Below, piece by piece: positions 8,527 to 17,939 of a stretch of DNA of 64,000 bases. Each line of letters starts with the position of its first letter. The stretch's first letter is position 1. The position numbers and the translations under genes were made by a program. The DNA is from an uncultured Parabacteroides sp. Lineage in GTDB: Bacteria > Bacteroidota > Bacteroidia > Bacteroidales > Tannerellaceae. The notes below the pieces were generated by a model. It had not been told where the DNA came from. It saw only the letters and a list, made by a program, of their open reading frames with translations, and did no database searches. The DNA lies in the NCBI RefSeq assembly GCF_902493135.1, contig NZ_CABUOD010000022.1, positions 1 through 64,000 of the forward strand. Direction: 5' to 3'.

Positions 8527-9270
8527 TTATAAGATTAATTGCTCACTTGTCTTACCGAAGCGCCGTTCACGCTGCTGGTAATACAATATAGCTCCATACA
8601 ACTCTTCTTCTCTAAAATCCGGCCAATACACATCGGTAAAGAAAAATTCGGCATACGACAACTGCCAAAGCAGGAAGTTGCTGACGCGTTGTTCTCCTCC
8701 GGTACGGATCAACAAATCCGGATCGGGAATACCTTTGGTTGTCAGGTAATCCGAGACGACAGCCTCGGTTATATCGTTGGGGTTTATTTTCTTCTCCACA
8801 GCTTCCCCGGCCAGGCGTTTCACAGCTTCGGTTATTTCCCAACGGGCCGAATAACTCAAAGCCAATATGAGCGTGACGCCCGTATTGGCCGAAGTCTGTG
8901 CGATACAATCCTGCAAGGTGGCATGTGCATCTGCCGGCAAGCGGTCGAGATTGCCGATCGCCATCAGACGGACGTTATTTTTCATCAGGTCGGGAGTCTC
9001 GCGATGAATGGCTGCTACCAGCAAGCTCATCAGCGCCTGTACCTCAGCCTCCGGACGATTCCAGTTTTCCGTCGAAAACGTGTACATCGTCAGATATTTC
9101 AAACCCACGGTTGTAGCGGCTTCGACGACTTTACGGACAGAGACAACGCCCTCCTGATGCCCGTAGCTCCGGTCCTTTCCCTTCGCTTTGGCCCAGCGTC
9201 CGTTGCCGTCCATAATAATCGCCACATGCTGCGGCAATCGATTTTTGTCTATTTGTTCAATCAGCGACAT
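8527..9270 (-). CDS. uppS: isoprenyl transferase (undecaprenyl diphosphate synthase)
   Basis: A 247-residue cytoplasmic cis-prenyltransferase making the C55 lipid carrier for wall and surface polysaccharides. The signature HVAIIMDGNGRWAK is present with the metal Asp at about residue 21, and the C-terminal block RTGGEQRVSNFLLWQ matches the family RTSGE(Q/H)R(L/I)SNF motif with Gly for Ser. It ends 14 bases before the bamA start and is probably cotranscribed. Confidence 0.95.
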   Translation of the reverse strand: MSLIEQIDKNRLPQHVAIIMDGNGRWAKAKGKDRSYGHQEGVVSVRKVVEAATTVGLKYLTMYTFSTENWNRPEAEVQALMSLLVAAIHRETPDLMKNNVRLMAIGNLDRLPADAHATLQDCIAQTSANTGVTLILALSYSARWEITEAVKRLAGEAVEKKINPNDITEAVVSDYLTTKGIPDPDLLIRTGGEQRVSNFLLWQLSYAEFFFTDVYWPDFREEELYGAILYYQQRERRFGKTSEQLIL

Positions 9271-9287
9271 AGTGTTTTCATCTATAA

Positions 9288-10007
9288 CTACTGTATATTA
9301 TCTATATTCTTCGCGTTGTTGCAGGTCCTGCATCGCGGGCCGAAATCCCAGGTAACCGTAAACAACAAAAAAGAATACCAATCTTTATTCTTCAAAAAAC
9401 TACCTTTCATATGGTAGGGGTCATCCAGAAACGCGTTGCCGTCGTCCGTCACGTCCAAACCATCGCCAAACAGTTTGCGAAACGAGAACTCGCATCCCAG
9501 GTTGATCCTGTTCTTAACCTTGTATTTCAAACCTACACCGAGCGGAATGTTCGGACCGGCAAAAGTCTTTCCGCTACCCGGCGCCACCGTCACACCCAAA
9601 CCCATAAAAATATAGGGAGTGAAACGTCTTGCGTTCGAATACGCAAATTTGTCACTGTACGGAAAGAAGTTGAACTCCATCTGTCCGCCCAGTTCGATCA
9701 GGTTCCGGCTGAAAGAACCTTGTGCATGATCCGGAAAAACATTTTCCTGTCCTTCCGTCGTGCCTGAGACCTTCCCCCACATCAGATTGGTCTTTAAAGC
9801 CCACCTGAAATTGGGATTATAGCGGAAAACAGCTCCGAACGCGGGATTCAGCCCCTTGAAAAAAGCGTTCTTGTTGACATCGCCCATATAAAAGGCTCCG
9901 CCAGCCATTCCTCCGATCTCGTATTTATATTCTTGTGCGTGAAGGCCGGTCATGCAACCGGTCAAAAGGACTAATATGAGTATGCGCTGAAAAAGAGTTG
10001 AAGTCAT
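9288..10007 (-). CDS. DUF6089 family outer-membrane beta-barrel protein
   Basis: A 239-residue secreted protein with signal peptide (…LLTGCMTGLHAQ) and alternating barrel-like strands (YKYEIGGMAGGAFYMGDVNK). DUF6089 proteins sit upstream of uppS-bamA in many Bacteroidota. Function unknown; linkage suggests a role near outer-membrane biogenesis. The C-terminus reads WDFGPRCRTCNNAKNIDNIQ, which extends past the likely last strand (TVTWDFGP). Confidence 0.8.
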   Translation of the reverse strand: MTSTLFQRILILVLLTGCMTGLHAQEYKYEIGGMAGGAFYMGDVNKNAFFKGLNPAFGAVFRYNPNFRWALKTNLMWGKVSGTTEGQENVFPDHAQGSFSRNLIELGGQMEFNFFPYSDKFAYSNARRFTPYIFMGLGVTVAPGSGKTFAGPNIPLGVGLKYKVKNRINLGCEFSFRKLFGDGLDVTDDGNAFLDDPYHMKGSFLKNKDWYSFLLFTVTWDFGPRCRTCNNAKNIDNIQ

Positions 10008-10094
10008 AATCGTTTTCTGTTATAATCTATACCTTCTTCTCTAACGCCGAATCGCCCATAAAATTATATGGTCCTCCACGAACTTTCTTCATGC

Positions 10095-11474
10095 TTAAAA
10101 ACCCAGGCGGTTAATACGGCCGCGCCAGATTTGGTTCAATACATTCGAACTATCGGTTTCTTTTCCGCCGAAAAGATACATATAATTGTCCTTATCCACA
10201 TAGATAGAAGAGAACCCTCTTGCTTTGAAATCCTGCGGCATCACGACCAGTGAATCCGACAGGCTCCAGTTTACGCCGCCGTCACGCGACAGGTAAATGG
10301 CGGAAGAAGCCTTTCCTGCTTCATTGATTCCGCTCAGCATAAACATCTTATCGTCATACTCCACTACGGCAACCCCTTCCTGTTTATCAAAAGGAGCCGC
10401 TTCGTCGTCCGTCAGTTTCGCCCAGACCTTGCCGTCTTCGGTCGACCAGGCCGTATTCGTCAGTTTATTGTCCTTATCCCGCCCTGCAACTACCAGGAGG
10501 CGGGCGCGGAACATCGAATTATAGGAAACGCTACCGAAAGCGGCCAAAGGGAAACCTTCGTTCAGAAGAGTTCCTTCGTTCCATTCCTTCGCTTCATTCA
10601 TGTACCCGTAAACGAGCGTGCCGTCCTTGTCGATAACCGCGCTAAGGGCTGACGGCTGTTTGCCGGCCGCCGTAAAGTCGTCGTCCACATCGATAGCGCC
10701 TAAAAGGGCTTTTATCACCGGAGTATTTCCGACAGGCGACCAGTCCCGGCCATCGGCCGAACTATAGAGAGCGCCTTTCGTCGTAACGGCATAGAAGGCA
10801 TCTTCATAAGCAGTAATCTGCGACAAACGGATTTCTCCGGCAGGAAGCCCCGAAACAGCCAGCTTCGTCCAGTTCTTGCCGTCCGTAACAGCCGAGCGGT
10901 ACAGCTGGTAGCCTTCGCTTGCGTTTACAGGCTGCGTAAACATATAATAAGACTCGTCGCTTCCCTCACCGAAAACAACAACTTTCTCTTCCTTGACAGC
11001 ACCGTCCGTAATGCCTTCTTTGTAAATGCCCCAAACCATCGAGTCGGGAACTACCTGGTGGATATTGACTTGTGCGAGATAGGCCTTTGTGGTTTCGCCA
11101 TCCCACAAGGTATTCACGAACTTCACCGGCTTGGAGAAGTCCAACGAGTCTTCCAGATTCCAGTAAATCGTATCGCCGACCGCTTCCTGCATGACCTGGC
11201 AGGTATATACAGTCGAAGCCAGCTTGACCGTGCAAATCACTTTTTCATCCAGCTTCGTCCCATAAGGCATGGAATCTATATTGAAGATATGTCCGGTTAC
11301 CTGGTCGATCGTAAAAACGACATTCGCCAGCTCCGGAATGGAATCATTCGACAAAGAAAAAGATAGAATCTGACAATCTCTACTCAGCTCATATTCCGTC
11401 TCATCCGAACCCAGGCAAGACGACAATAACAGAGCACAACATCCGGCTATAAACAGTACTATTCTATTTTTCAT
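10095..11474 (-). CDS. DUF6242-like surface lipoprotein
   Basis: A 459-residue lipoprotein with lipobox LLSSC in the signal (start at MKNRIVLFIAGCC chosen for this reason). An N-terminal region of short strands is followed by a C-terminal propeller-like region with repeated blades (YSSADGRDWSPVG, WSTEDGKVWAKL, YLSRDGGVNWSLS), similar to BNR/sialidase-type Asp boxes (SxDGxxW). DUF6242 proteins have this make-up. Role unknown. It lies upstream of the DUF6089 gene on the same strand, about 90 bases away. Confidence 0.75.
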   Translation of the reverse strand: MKNRIVLFIAGCCALLLSSCLGSDETEYELSRDCQILSFSLSNDSIPELANVVFTIDQVTGHIFNIDSMPYGTKLDEKVICTVKLASTVYTCQVMQEAVGDTIYWNLEDSLDFSKPVKFVNTLWDGETTKAYLAQVNIHQVVPDSMVWGIYKEGITDGAVKEEKVVVFGEGSDESYYMFTQPVNASEGYQLYRSAVTDGKNWTKLAVSGLPAGEIRLSQITAYEDAFYAVTTKGALYSSADGRDWSPVGNTPVIKALLGAIDVDDDFTAAGKQPSALSAVIDKDGTLVYGYMNEAKEWNEGTLLNEGFPLAAFGSVSYNSMFRARLLVVAGRDKDNKLTNTAWSTEDGKVWAKLTDDEAAPFDKQEGVAVVEYDDKMFMLSGINEAGKASSAIYLSRDGGVNWSLSDSLVVMPQDFKARGFSSIYVDKDNYMYLFGGKETDSSNVLNQIWRGRINRLGF

Positions 11475-11590
11475 CAAAAAATAAGTTTGTTGCATATAAA
11501 GGCACAAAAGTAGAAACATTTTTTGCTTTATGCCTCATATAGGAGAATATTTATAATATTTTAGTGTCGTTACGAATTATAAAGTTCATT

Positions 11591-12637
11591 TTAAACCTTC
11601 CGTTTCCAGGTTTCCAGAAGATGCCCATGCCTCTGCTCCGTAGCGGTCAACACGCCGGAAACAGCAGGCGCTTTCACCCCCGCGCCCAGAACAGCCGGAG
11701 CCGTTTCGACCCAAGCCTCGTCCCACAAGCCGGCATCAAGGAAACTTGCCAGCAACCCCGCGCCTCCTTCGACCATCAACGAATTCAGATTCTGCCCATA
11801 TAAGTATTGCAGGACTTGCGGCAAGACCTCCTGCCCGAAATCGATCCGCACGTACTCGACATTCGGCCGGCTTCCGGCTTCGACGGCTGTGAATACGAGC
11901 GTGCGCACCGCACCGTCCAGCAGATGCGAACCGGCCGGCAACTTCAACGTCCGGTCGAGCACCACCCGGACCGGAGACCGGCCGACCCAATGCCGCACGG
12001 TCAGCGACGGATTGTCCAACAACGCCGTACGCGTCCCGACCATAATGGCCGCCACTTCGGAACGGAGCCGGTGCACCCTTCGGAGCGTCTCGGCCGAAGA
12101 CAGAAGCACCGGGTGTTCGGAAGCATCCTTACGCCGGACATCCATAAAGCCATCTGCGCTCTGCGCCCATTTCAGGTAGACATAAGGACGTTTCCGTATC
12201 TGGAAAGTCATAAATGCAGGATTCAAGGCACGAGCCTCATCTTCCAGCACTCCCGTCACGACTTCGACCCCCGCCTCGCGCAGCATGCGCACTCCCCGCC
12301 CCGACACTTCCGGGAACGGGTCCAACGTGCCGACCACGACACGCGGAATGCCTTTCCTTATAATCAACTCCGCACAAGGAGGCGTCTTTCCGTAATGGGA
12401 ACAAGGTTCGAGGCTCACATAGAGAGTGGAATCCCGCAAAAGCGCTTCATCCCGGACGGAAGCCACCGCATTCACTTCGGCATGCGCTTCGCCGCACTTG
12501 CGATGAAACCCTTCACCTATGATCTTCCCTTTACGCACAATCACCGCACCGACCATCGGGTTCGGAGCCGTATTGCCCTCTCCTCCCCGCGCAAGTTCGA
12601 TGCAGCGGGCCATATATTTCTCTTCGACAACCATCAT
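11591..12637 (-). CDS. ribD: bifunctional riboflavin biosynthesis protein RibD
   Basis: A 348-residue cytoplasmic enzyme doing the deamination and side-chain reduction steps of riboflavin synthesis. The N-terminal deaminase has HAEVNA (residues 52-57) and the zinc cysteines in PCSHYGKTPPC (Cys79, Cys88). The C-terminal reductase domain runs from about residue 150 with YLKWAQSADGFM and MVEGGAGL. Start codons at 12637 or one codon later are equivalent. It is divergent from prmC. Confidence 0.95.
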   Translation of the reverse strand: MMVVEEKYMARCIELARGGEGNTAPNPMVGAVIVRKGKIIGEGFHRKCGEAHAEVNAVASVRDEALLRDSTLYVSLEPCSHYGKTPPCAELIIRKGIPRVVVGTLDPFPEVSGRGVRMLREAGVEVVTGVLEDEARALNPAFMTFQIRKRPYVYLKWAQSADGFMDVRRKDASEHPVLLSSAETLRRVHRLRSEVAAIMVGTRTALLDNPSLTVRHWVGRSPVRVVLDRTLKLPAGSHLLDGAVRTLVFTAVEAGSRPNVEYVRIDFGQEVLPQVLQYLYGQNLNSLMVEGGAGLLASFLDAGLWDEAWVETAPAVLGAGVKAPAVSGVLTATEQRHGHLLETWKRKV

Positions 12638-12737
12638 TGCAAATTTATTCGCGACTAAGGTACGGAGAAATCGGCTATATTTCCGCTTCGACCTATCATA
12701 TTTTCAAAAACCCGCCTTATATAAGCGGAGAATTCCG

Positions 12738-12745
12738 TACTTTTG
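12738..12745 (+). promoter_or_regulatory. -7 box for prmC-recX-comF
   Basis: TACTTTTG fits TAnnTTTG and lies 17 bases ahead of the prmC ATG at 12763, which supports that start over the upstream one at 12637. Confidence 0.5.
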
Positions 12746-12762
12746 CAGAAAAATATATTCGC

Positions 12763-13611
12763 ATGACTGAAACCATCGCATACATCAAGGAATCATTGAG
12801 GAATCTATATCCGTCTTCCGAGGTCAGCAGCCTGGTCCGTTTAATCATGGAGCGGGTCTGCAATATTCAGCCGCATCATTTTTTATTTTGTAAAGACAAA
12901 GAATTGTCCGAAAACGAAAAGAACCGGATTCATGAAATAGTCGAACGCCTGAAACAGATGGAGCCCATCCAATATATATTAGGTACGGCCGATTTCTACA
13001 GCCTCCAGTTCGAAGTGGACCCGTCCGTCCTGATACCGCGCCCGGAAACCGAAGAACTGGTCGAACAGGTCATCATCGACAACGCCGATAAAAGGATCAA
13101 GATATTGGATATCGGGACCGGCAGCGGTTGCATTGCCGTCACGCTCCGGAAACATCTGAAGAAGGCAAGCGTGATCGCTACCGACATTTCAAGGGAAGCC
13201 TTGAGAACAGCCCGCAGGAATGCCAAACGCAACAATGCGACGGTCACTTTCATCCATACAGATATCCTGGACCCGGACAAAGCGGAAATGGACATTCCGT
13301 TCATCCTGGACGTCATCGTCAGCAACCCGCCCTATATCAAGGAGGAAGAAAAGAAAGACATGGAGAGAAACGTGCTGGACTACGAACCTCACCTGGCTCT
13401 TTTCGTCCCGGACAACGACCCGTTGCTCTATTATTGGCATATTGCCCATTTCGGAAGGAAAAAGCTGAGAAGAAACGGTCGTCTCTACTTCGAAATCAAT
13501 GCGGCATGCGGCGAGATGGTTGTCGAGATGCTGGAAGAAGAAGGCTATAAGAATATCGAATTGATCCAGGACCTGTCGGGCAGGGACCGGATCGTAAAAG
13601 CACGCAAATGA
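12763..13611 (+). CDS. prmC: peptide chain release factor N5-glutamine methyltransferase
   Basis: A 282-residue enzyme that methylates the GGQ glutamine of release factors. It has the SAM-binding stretch ILDIGTGSGCIAV and the catalytic NPPY motif at about residue 188 (VSNPPYIKEEE). The start at MTETIAYIK follows a good -7 box. The stop overlaps the recX start by 4 bases. Confidence 0.93.
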   Translation: MTETIAYIKESLRNLYPSSEVSSLVRLIMERVCNIQPHHFLFCKDKELSENEKNRIHEIVERLKQMEPIQYILGTADFYSLQFEVDPSVLIPRPETEELVEQVIIDNADKRIKILDIGTGSGCIAVTLRKHLKKASVIATDISREALRTARRNAKRNNATVTFIHTDILDPDKAEMDIPFILDVIVSNPPYIKEEEKKDMERNVLDYEPHLALFVPDNDPLLYYWHIAHFGRKKLRRNGRLYFEINAACGEMVVEMLEEEGYKNIELIQDLSGRDRIVKARK

Positions 13612-14099
13612 AACAAATCAGCGAATCTGAAATGCTCCACCAGGCAGCCGCCTACTGCTCTGCCAGCGAACGTTGCATCCAGGATGTGGAAAAGAAAATC
13701 AAGGTAGCGGGACTGACCGGGGAAGAAAGTGACCGGATCATCGCGCGTCTGCTGAAAGAACGTTTCATCGATGAAAGCCGCTTCGCCCGCTACTTCGTAA
13801 ACGACAAACTGCGCTTCAACAAATGGGGACGTGTCAAGATCAACTACGAGATGCAGCGGAAGGGAATCCCGTCCGATGTCCGTGCGGAAGCATTGGCGGC
13901 TATCGACGAACAGGAATATCAGTCCATCCTCCTTTCCCTTCTGAAAAGCAAAAAGAAATCTACCCGCGGCAAGGACAACCGGGACGTTTACATAAAGCTA
14001 CTTCGTTTTGCCGCCGGACGCGGCTTCGAAAGCAGGGATGCCGGCCGTTGCCTGAAACAACTGTTCAACGGGAATGACTACGAGGATGATTTTGAATGA
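13608..14099 (+). CDS. recX: regulatory protein RecX
   Basis: A 163-residue modulator of RecA. The RecX three-helix repeats are visible: RCIQDVEKKIKVAGL…IIARLLKERFIDESRFARYFVNDKLRFNKWGRVKI is typical, and the protein is near normal length. Overlapping starts and stops with prmC and comF point to one operon. Confidence 0.88.
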   Translation: MKQISESEMLHQAAAYCSASERCIQDVEKKIKVAGLTGEESDRIIARLLKERFIDESRFARYFVNDKLRFNKWGRVKINYEMQRKGIPSDVRAEALAAIDEQEYQSILLSLLKSKKKSTRGKDNRDVYIKLLRFAAGRGFESRDAGRCLKQLFNGNDYEDDFE

Positions 14100-14766
14100 C
14101 CTCCTGAACCTATTCTATTCCCGCCTCTGCCTGCTCTGCCAGACACCATTGGTGAAAGGGGAAGAACACATTTGCCTGCATTGTTCGAATCATTTGCCCT
14201 ACACGCATTTTACGGATATGGAGACCAATCCGGTCTGCCGGCTTTTCGAAGGAAAAGTATCTTTCGTTGCCGCCACCGCTTTGCTCCATTTCACGAAAGG
14301 GGGAAGCGGGCAAAAACTGATCCATTCCTTAAAATATCATGGAAACAAAAAGCTCGGATACGAACTGGGGCGCATGGCGGCCACCGCCTATCGGGAGACA
14401 GGGTTGTTCGACACCGTCGATCTCCTCCTGCCGGTCCCGCTTCATCCAAAGAGAATGAGACAACGGGGCTATAACCAATCGGAATGGATCGCACGCGGCA
14501 TTCAATCCGTCATCGGAATACCGGTCGACACGTCGTCTTTATCCCGTATCAAAAAGACGGAAAGCCAAACCCGCAAGCAGATATTCGAACGGTCGGAAAA
14601 CGTAGAGGACATCTTTCGCCTAAGCAATGCCGATGCTTTGAAAAACAAACACGTTCTACTGTTGGACGATGTCATTACGACCGGTTCCACCATAAGTGCC
14701 TGCGCAAAGGCTATGAAAGCCATATCCGGCATCCGGATCAGTATTTTGGGCATAGCCGTGGCATAA
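14086..14766 (+). CDS. comF: ComF family phosphoribosyltransferase-like protein
   Basis: A protein of about 226 residues with an N-terminal zinc-ribbon (CLLC…CLHC) and a C-terminal PRTase domain with the PRPP loop VLLLDDVITTGSTI. ComF-like proteins are linked to DNA uptake or nucleotide salvage. MILNDLLNLFYSRLC is preferred as start because family members begin just ahead of the first CxxC; an ATG at 14074 is the alternative. It overlaps recX. Confidence 0.87.
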   Translation: MILNDLLNLFYSRLCLLCQTPLVKGEEHICLHCSNHLPYTHFTDMETNPVCRLFEGKVSFVAATALLHFTKGGSGQKLIHSLKYHGNKKLGYELGRMAATAYRETGLFDTVDLLLPVPLHPKRMRQRGYNQSEWIARGIQSVIGIPVDTSSLSRIKKTESQTRKQIFERSENVEDIFRLSNADALKNKHVLLLDDVITTGSTISACAKAMKAISGIRISILGIAVA

Positions 14767-14853
14767 GCCGGCACAAACTCACCCTAAACCTGTTATACAA
14801 TATGTATGGCTTATTTTTTTGAAGAACTACAAGGTTATCTCATTCCCTTTGTC

Positions 14854-14861
14854 TACCTTTG
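14854..14861 (+). promoter_or_regulatory. -7 box for pyrE
   Basis: TACCTTTG fits TAnnTTTG and lies about 31 bases ahead of the pyrE ATG. The same TACCTTTG occurs in the tRNA promoter at 17808. Confidence 0.5.
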
Positions 14862-14892
14862 CCAACTGATATAAACATATTTATTAGGTTGT

Positions 14893-15534
14893 ATGAAAAC
14901 ACTGGAAAGATTAGTAGCAGAGAGATTATTAAAGATTAAGGCGGTCAAATTGCAGCCGGCCAATCCTTTCACATGGGCATCCGGTTGGAAATCACCAATC
15001 TACAACGACAACAGAAAGACACTTTCCTATCCGGAAATCAGAAGTTTCATTAAGTTGGAACTGGCTCGCACAATCAGCGAAAAGTACGAAAATGCCGATG
15101 CTATCGCCGGTGTTGCAACCGGAGCAATCGCCCAGGGTGCATTAGTTGCCGACCTGCTGGGTCTGCCGTTCGTGTACATCCGTTCAACTCCTAAAGATCA
15201 TGGATTGGAAAACCTGATCGAAGGCGAACTGAAGCCGGGTTCGAAAGTCGTGATCGTAGAAGACCTGGTTTCTACTGGTGGCAGCAGCTTGAAGGCCGTA
15301 CAGGCTGTCCGCAATTTCGGTTGCGACGTTGCCGGCATGGTTGCCATCTTCACATACGGTTTCCCTGTTGCAGTAGAGGCTTTCAAAGAAGCAAAAGTAA
15401 CGTTGACGACCCTGAGTAACTACGATGCAGTCCTGGAAGAAGCATTGCGCACAGATTACATTGACGAATCCGAAATCGCAGTCCTTCAGGAATGGCGCAA
15501 AGATCCGGCAAACTGGAATCCCGAAGCAAAGTAA
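14893..15534 (+). CDS. pyrE: orotate phosphoribosyltransferase
   Basis: A 213-residue pyrimidine-synthesis enzyme converting orotate and PRPP to OMP. It shows the PRPP-binding motif VVIVEDLVSTGGS and the lysine-rich loop YIRSTPKDHGLENLIEG. Full length. It begins a pyrE-SRPBCC-argH run with very short gaps. Confidence 0.95.
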   Translation: MKTLERLVAERLLKIKAVKLQPANPFTWASGWKSPIYNDNRKTLSYPEIRSFIKLELARTISEKYENADAIAGVATGAIAQGALVADLLGLPFVYIRSTPKDHGLENLIEGELKPGSKVVIVEDLVSTGGSSLKAVQAVRNFGCDVAGMVAIFTYGFPVAVEAFKEAKVTLTTLSNYDAVLEEALRTDYIDESEIAVLQEWRKDPANWNPEAK

Positions 15535-15540
15535 GTGGAA

Positions 15541-15951
15541 ATGACTGAATTTGTTAGTGAAGTGAAAACGATCCCCTTTAACGAGGATCGTATTTTTAAT
15601 ATGCTGTCCGACCTCTCCAACCTGGAAAAGGTGCAGGACCGCATACCGGAGGATAAGATTAAAGATTTCGAGTTCGACAAAGACTCTTGCAGTTTTTCCG
15701 TCGCACCGGTAGGCAAGATAACCTTCCAGATCGTGGAACGTGAACCGAACAAGACAATCAAATTCACGACTACGAACTCTCCTGTCCCCCTGTTCCTCTG
15801 GATCCAGTTGAAACAGGTAGAAGAGAACGACACACGGATGAAAATAACCGTCCGCGCCGAACTGAATCCGTTTATCAAACCAATGGTATCAAAACCGTTG
15901 CAGGATGCGATCGATAAGATATCGACCATACTGGCATCCCTGCCTTATTAA
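15541..15951 (+). CDS. SRPBCC (START-like) family protein
   Basis: A 136-residue cytoplasmic protein with the SRPBCC layout (N-terminal strand, helices, VAPVGKITFQIVEREPNKTIKF strands, long C-terminal helix MVSKPLQDAIDKISTIL). Such folds bind hydrophobic ligands; ligand and role are unknown. A GTG at 15535 directly after the pyrE stop is an alternative start, but the ATG is preferred. It is probably cotranscribed with pyrE and argH. Confidence 0.8.
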   Translation: MTEFVSEVKTIPFNEDRIFNMLSDLSNLEKVQDRIPEDKIKDFEFDKDSCSFSVAPVGKITFQIVEREPNKTIKFTTTNSPVPLFLWIQLKQVEENDTRMKITVRAELNPFIKPMVSKPLQDAIDKISTILASLPY

Positions 15952-15962
15952 TTGTATTTTTG

Positions 15963-17300
15963 ATGGCTCAGAAACTTTGGGAAAAGAATGTTCAGGTAGA
16001 CCAGGAAGTGGATACCTTTACGGTAGGCAAAGACCGGGAGATGGATCTCTATCTCGCCAAGTACGACGTGCTCGGCTCGATGGCTCATATCACCATGCTG
16101 GAAAGCATCGGGTTGCTTACCAAAGAGGAACTGACGGTCCTGCTTGCCGAACTGAAAAACATCTATGCCGTTGCCGACAGCGGCCGGTTTGTAATTGAAG
16201 AGGGCGTGGAAGACGTCCACTCACAGGTAGAATTGATGCTGACACGCCGCTTGGGCGATACGGGTAAAAAGATACACAGCGGCCGTTCACGCAACGACCA
16301 GGTGTTACTGGACCTGAAACTGTTCACCCGCGCACAGATCCAGGAAATCGTAGAACTGGTATCCGGCCTGTTCGAGGTGCTGATCTCGCAGAGCAACCGG
16401 TATAAGGACGTGCTGCTTCCCGGATATACGCATTTGCAGATTGCCATGCCGTCGTCGTTCGGACTTTGGTTCGGCGCCTATGCCGAAAGCCTGGCCGACG
16501 ATTTGCAGATGATGCAGGCGGCCTATAAGGTTTGCAACCGCAACCCGTTAGGCTCTGCTGCCGGATACGGATCTTCATTTCCCCTCCGACGCCAGATGAC
16601 AACAGACCTGCTTGGCTTCGACTCGCTCGATTATAATGTCGTTTACGCCCAGATGGGACGCGGCAAGATGGAACGTACCGTGGCTTTCGCCATGGCTGGA
16701 GTCGCTGCCACACTTTCCAAACTGGCATTCGACGCTTGCATGTTCAACAGCCAGAACTTCGGTTTTATCAAATTGCCGGATCAGTTCACGACAGGTTCCA
16801 GCATCATGCCGCATAAAAAGAATCCGGACGTATTCGAACTGACACGGGCCAAATGCAACAAACTCCAAGGATTGCCCCAGCAGATTACGCTGATCAGCAA
16901 CAACCTTCCGTCAGGTTATTTCCGCGACTTGCAGATCATAAAGGAGGTATTCCTCCCCTCTTTCGACGAGTTGAAGGATTGCCTCCGCATGGTTACGCAC
17001 ATGATGCGGGAAGTGAAAGTGAACGAGCATATCTTAGACGATGACAAATATGCGCTCCTCTTCAGTGTGGAAGAAGTAAACCGCCTCGTTCTGGAAGGCG
17101 TGCCTTTCCGTGACGCTTACAAGCAGGTCGGATTGAACATCGAAGCGGGGAAATTCGTGCCTGTCAAGGAAGTCCACCATACACACGAAGGAAGTATCGG
17201 TAATTTATGCAATGACCGGATTTCCGCCCTGATGCAAAATATTGTGGACGGTTTCGCGTTTAATAGAATAAACGAGGCTGAACAACAGCTCTTATCTTAA
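15963..17300 (+). CDS. argH: argininosuccinate lyase
   Basis: A 445-residue cytoplasmic enzyme, last step of arginine synthesis. The superfamily signature GSSIMPHKKNPDVFE is present, as are HSGRSRNDQV and the HLQIAMPSS region. The ATG at 15963 is used; the frame also allows a TTG one codon earlier. It follows the SRPBCC gene after 11 bases. Confidence 0.95.
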   Translation: MAQKLWEKNVQVDQEVDTFTVGKDREMDLYLAKYDVLGSMAHITMLESIGLLTKEELTVLLAELKNIYAVADSGRFVIEEGVEDVHSQVELMLTRRLGDTGKKIHSGRSRNDQVLLDLKLFTRAQIQEIVELVSGLFEVLISQSNRYKDVLLPGYTHLQIAMPSSFGLWFGAYAESLADDLQMMQAAYKVCNRNPLGSAAGYGSSFPLRRQMTTDLLGFDSLDYNVVYAQMGRGKMERTVAFAMAGVAATLSKLAFDACMFNSQNFGFIKLPDQFTTGSSIMPHKKNPDVFELTRAKCNKLQGLPQQITLISNNLPSGYFRDLQIIKEVFLPSFDELKDCLRMVTHMMREVKVNEHILDDDKYALLFSVEEVNRLVLEGVPFRDAYKQVGLNIEAGKFVPVKEVHHTHEGSIGNLCNDRISALMQNIVDGFAFNRINEAEQQLLS

Positions 17301-17306
17301 TAAACG

Positions 17307-17768
17307 ATGAAACGATTTTTATTTTGCTTGTTTATATTATGTATATTTTCATGCTCTAAAGTGGCAGAAACTACTATACCTAATTATCCCGTTTATCTTG
17401 AATTGGATTTGACATTTGAGGATCGTGCATTAAAAGCTGTACAAGCCTATAAAATTTATACACGATCGAATATCGGTCCACTTGAAACTGCAGGATTTGG
17501 TGGAGTTTTGGTTTATCACGGTTTTAGCAATAATGGAGGAACTGGAGAAACCTACTATGCATTTGATGCAGCATGTCCTTTTGAAGCTCAAGCAAATGTA
17601 AAGGTTGAAGTGGATGAAAACGCTATTTATGCTATCTGCCCTAAATGTGGCAGTAAATTCGAAATTTTAAATGGTATTGGAAATCCTGTTGAAGGGCCCA
17701 GTAAAAGTTATTTACGACAATACTCTGTTTCCCAAGCAAACAATAAACTTTATGTAAGAAACTATTAA
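17307..17768 (+). CDS. Rieske-like lipoprotein with non-standard ligands
   Basis: A 153-residue protein with a lipoprotein signal (LFILCIFSC). Residues about 88-133 resemble a Rieske [2Fe-2S] domain: AACPFEAQ in place of CxH, then ICPKCGSKFEILNGIGNPVEGPS in place of CxxH. The fold pattern including the GxxxGPS loop is kept, but both ligand His positions are replaced (Phe and Cys). The pocket could hold a different metal centre or none. It starts 6 bases after argH yet is more AT-rich than its neighbours, suggesting a different origin. Confidence 0.7.
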   Translation: MKRFLFCLFILCIFSCSKVAETTIPNYPVYLELDLTFEDRALKAVQAYKIYTRSNIGPLETAGFGGVLVYHGFSNNGGTGETYYAFDAACPFEAQANVKVEVDENAIYAICPKCGSKFEILNGIGNPVEGPSKSYLRQYSVSQANNKLYVRNY

Positions 17769-17784
17769 TTTTTCGTCCAAAATA

Positions 17785-17815
17785 TTTGCAGAAACAAAAA
17801 TTTAATCTACCTTTG
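17785..17815 (+). promoter_or_regulatory. promoter of the tRNA cluster
   Basis: A textbook Bacteroidota promoter: -33 TTTG at 17785-17788, 19-base spacer, -7 TACCTTTG at 17808-17815, placed 28 bases ahead of the first tRNA. Confidence 0.75.
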
Positions 17816-17843
17816 CACTCGCAAACGAAAACATTGCAATAAC

Positions 17844-17916
17844 GCGGAAGTAGCTCAGTTGGTAGAGCATAACCTTGCCAAGGTTAGGGTCGCGGGTTCG
17901 AGTCCCGTCTTCCGCT
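17844..17916 (+). tRNA. tRNA-Gly (GCC), copy 1
   Basis: 73 bases; acceptor GCGGAAG pairs with CTTCCGC, the D arm has AGCTCAGTTGGTAGAGC, the anticodon loop is TTGCCAA, and the T arm has GGTTCGAGTCCC. CCA is not encoded. Confidence 0.95.
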
Positions 17917-17939
17917 CAACTCTTAGAGAAGAGGTGGAT

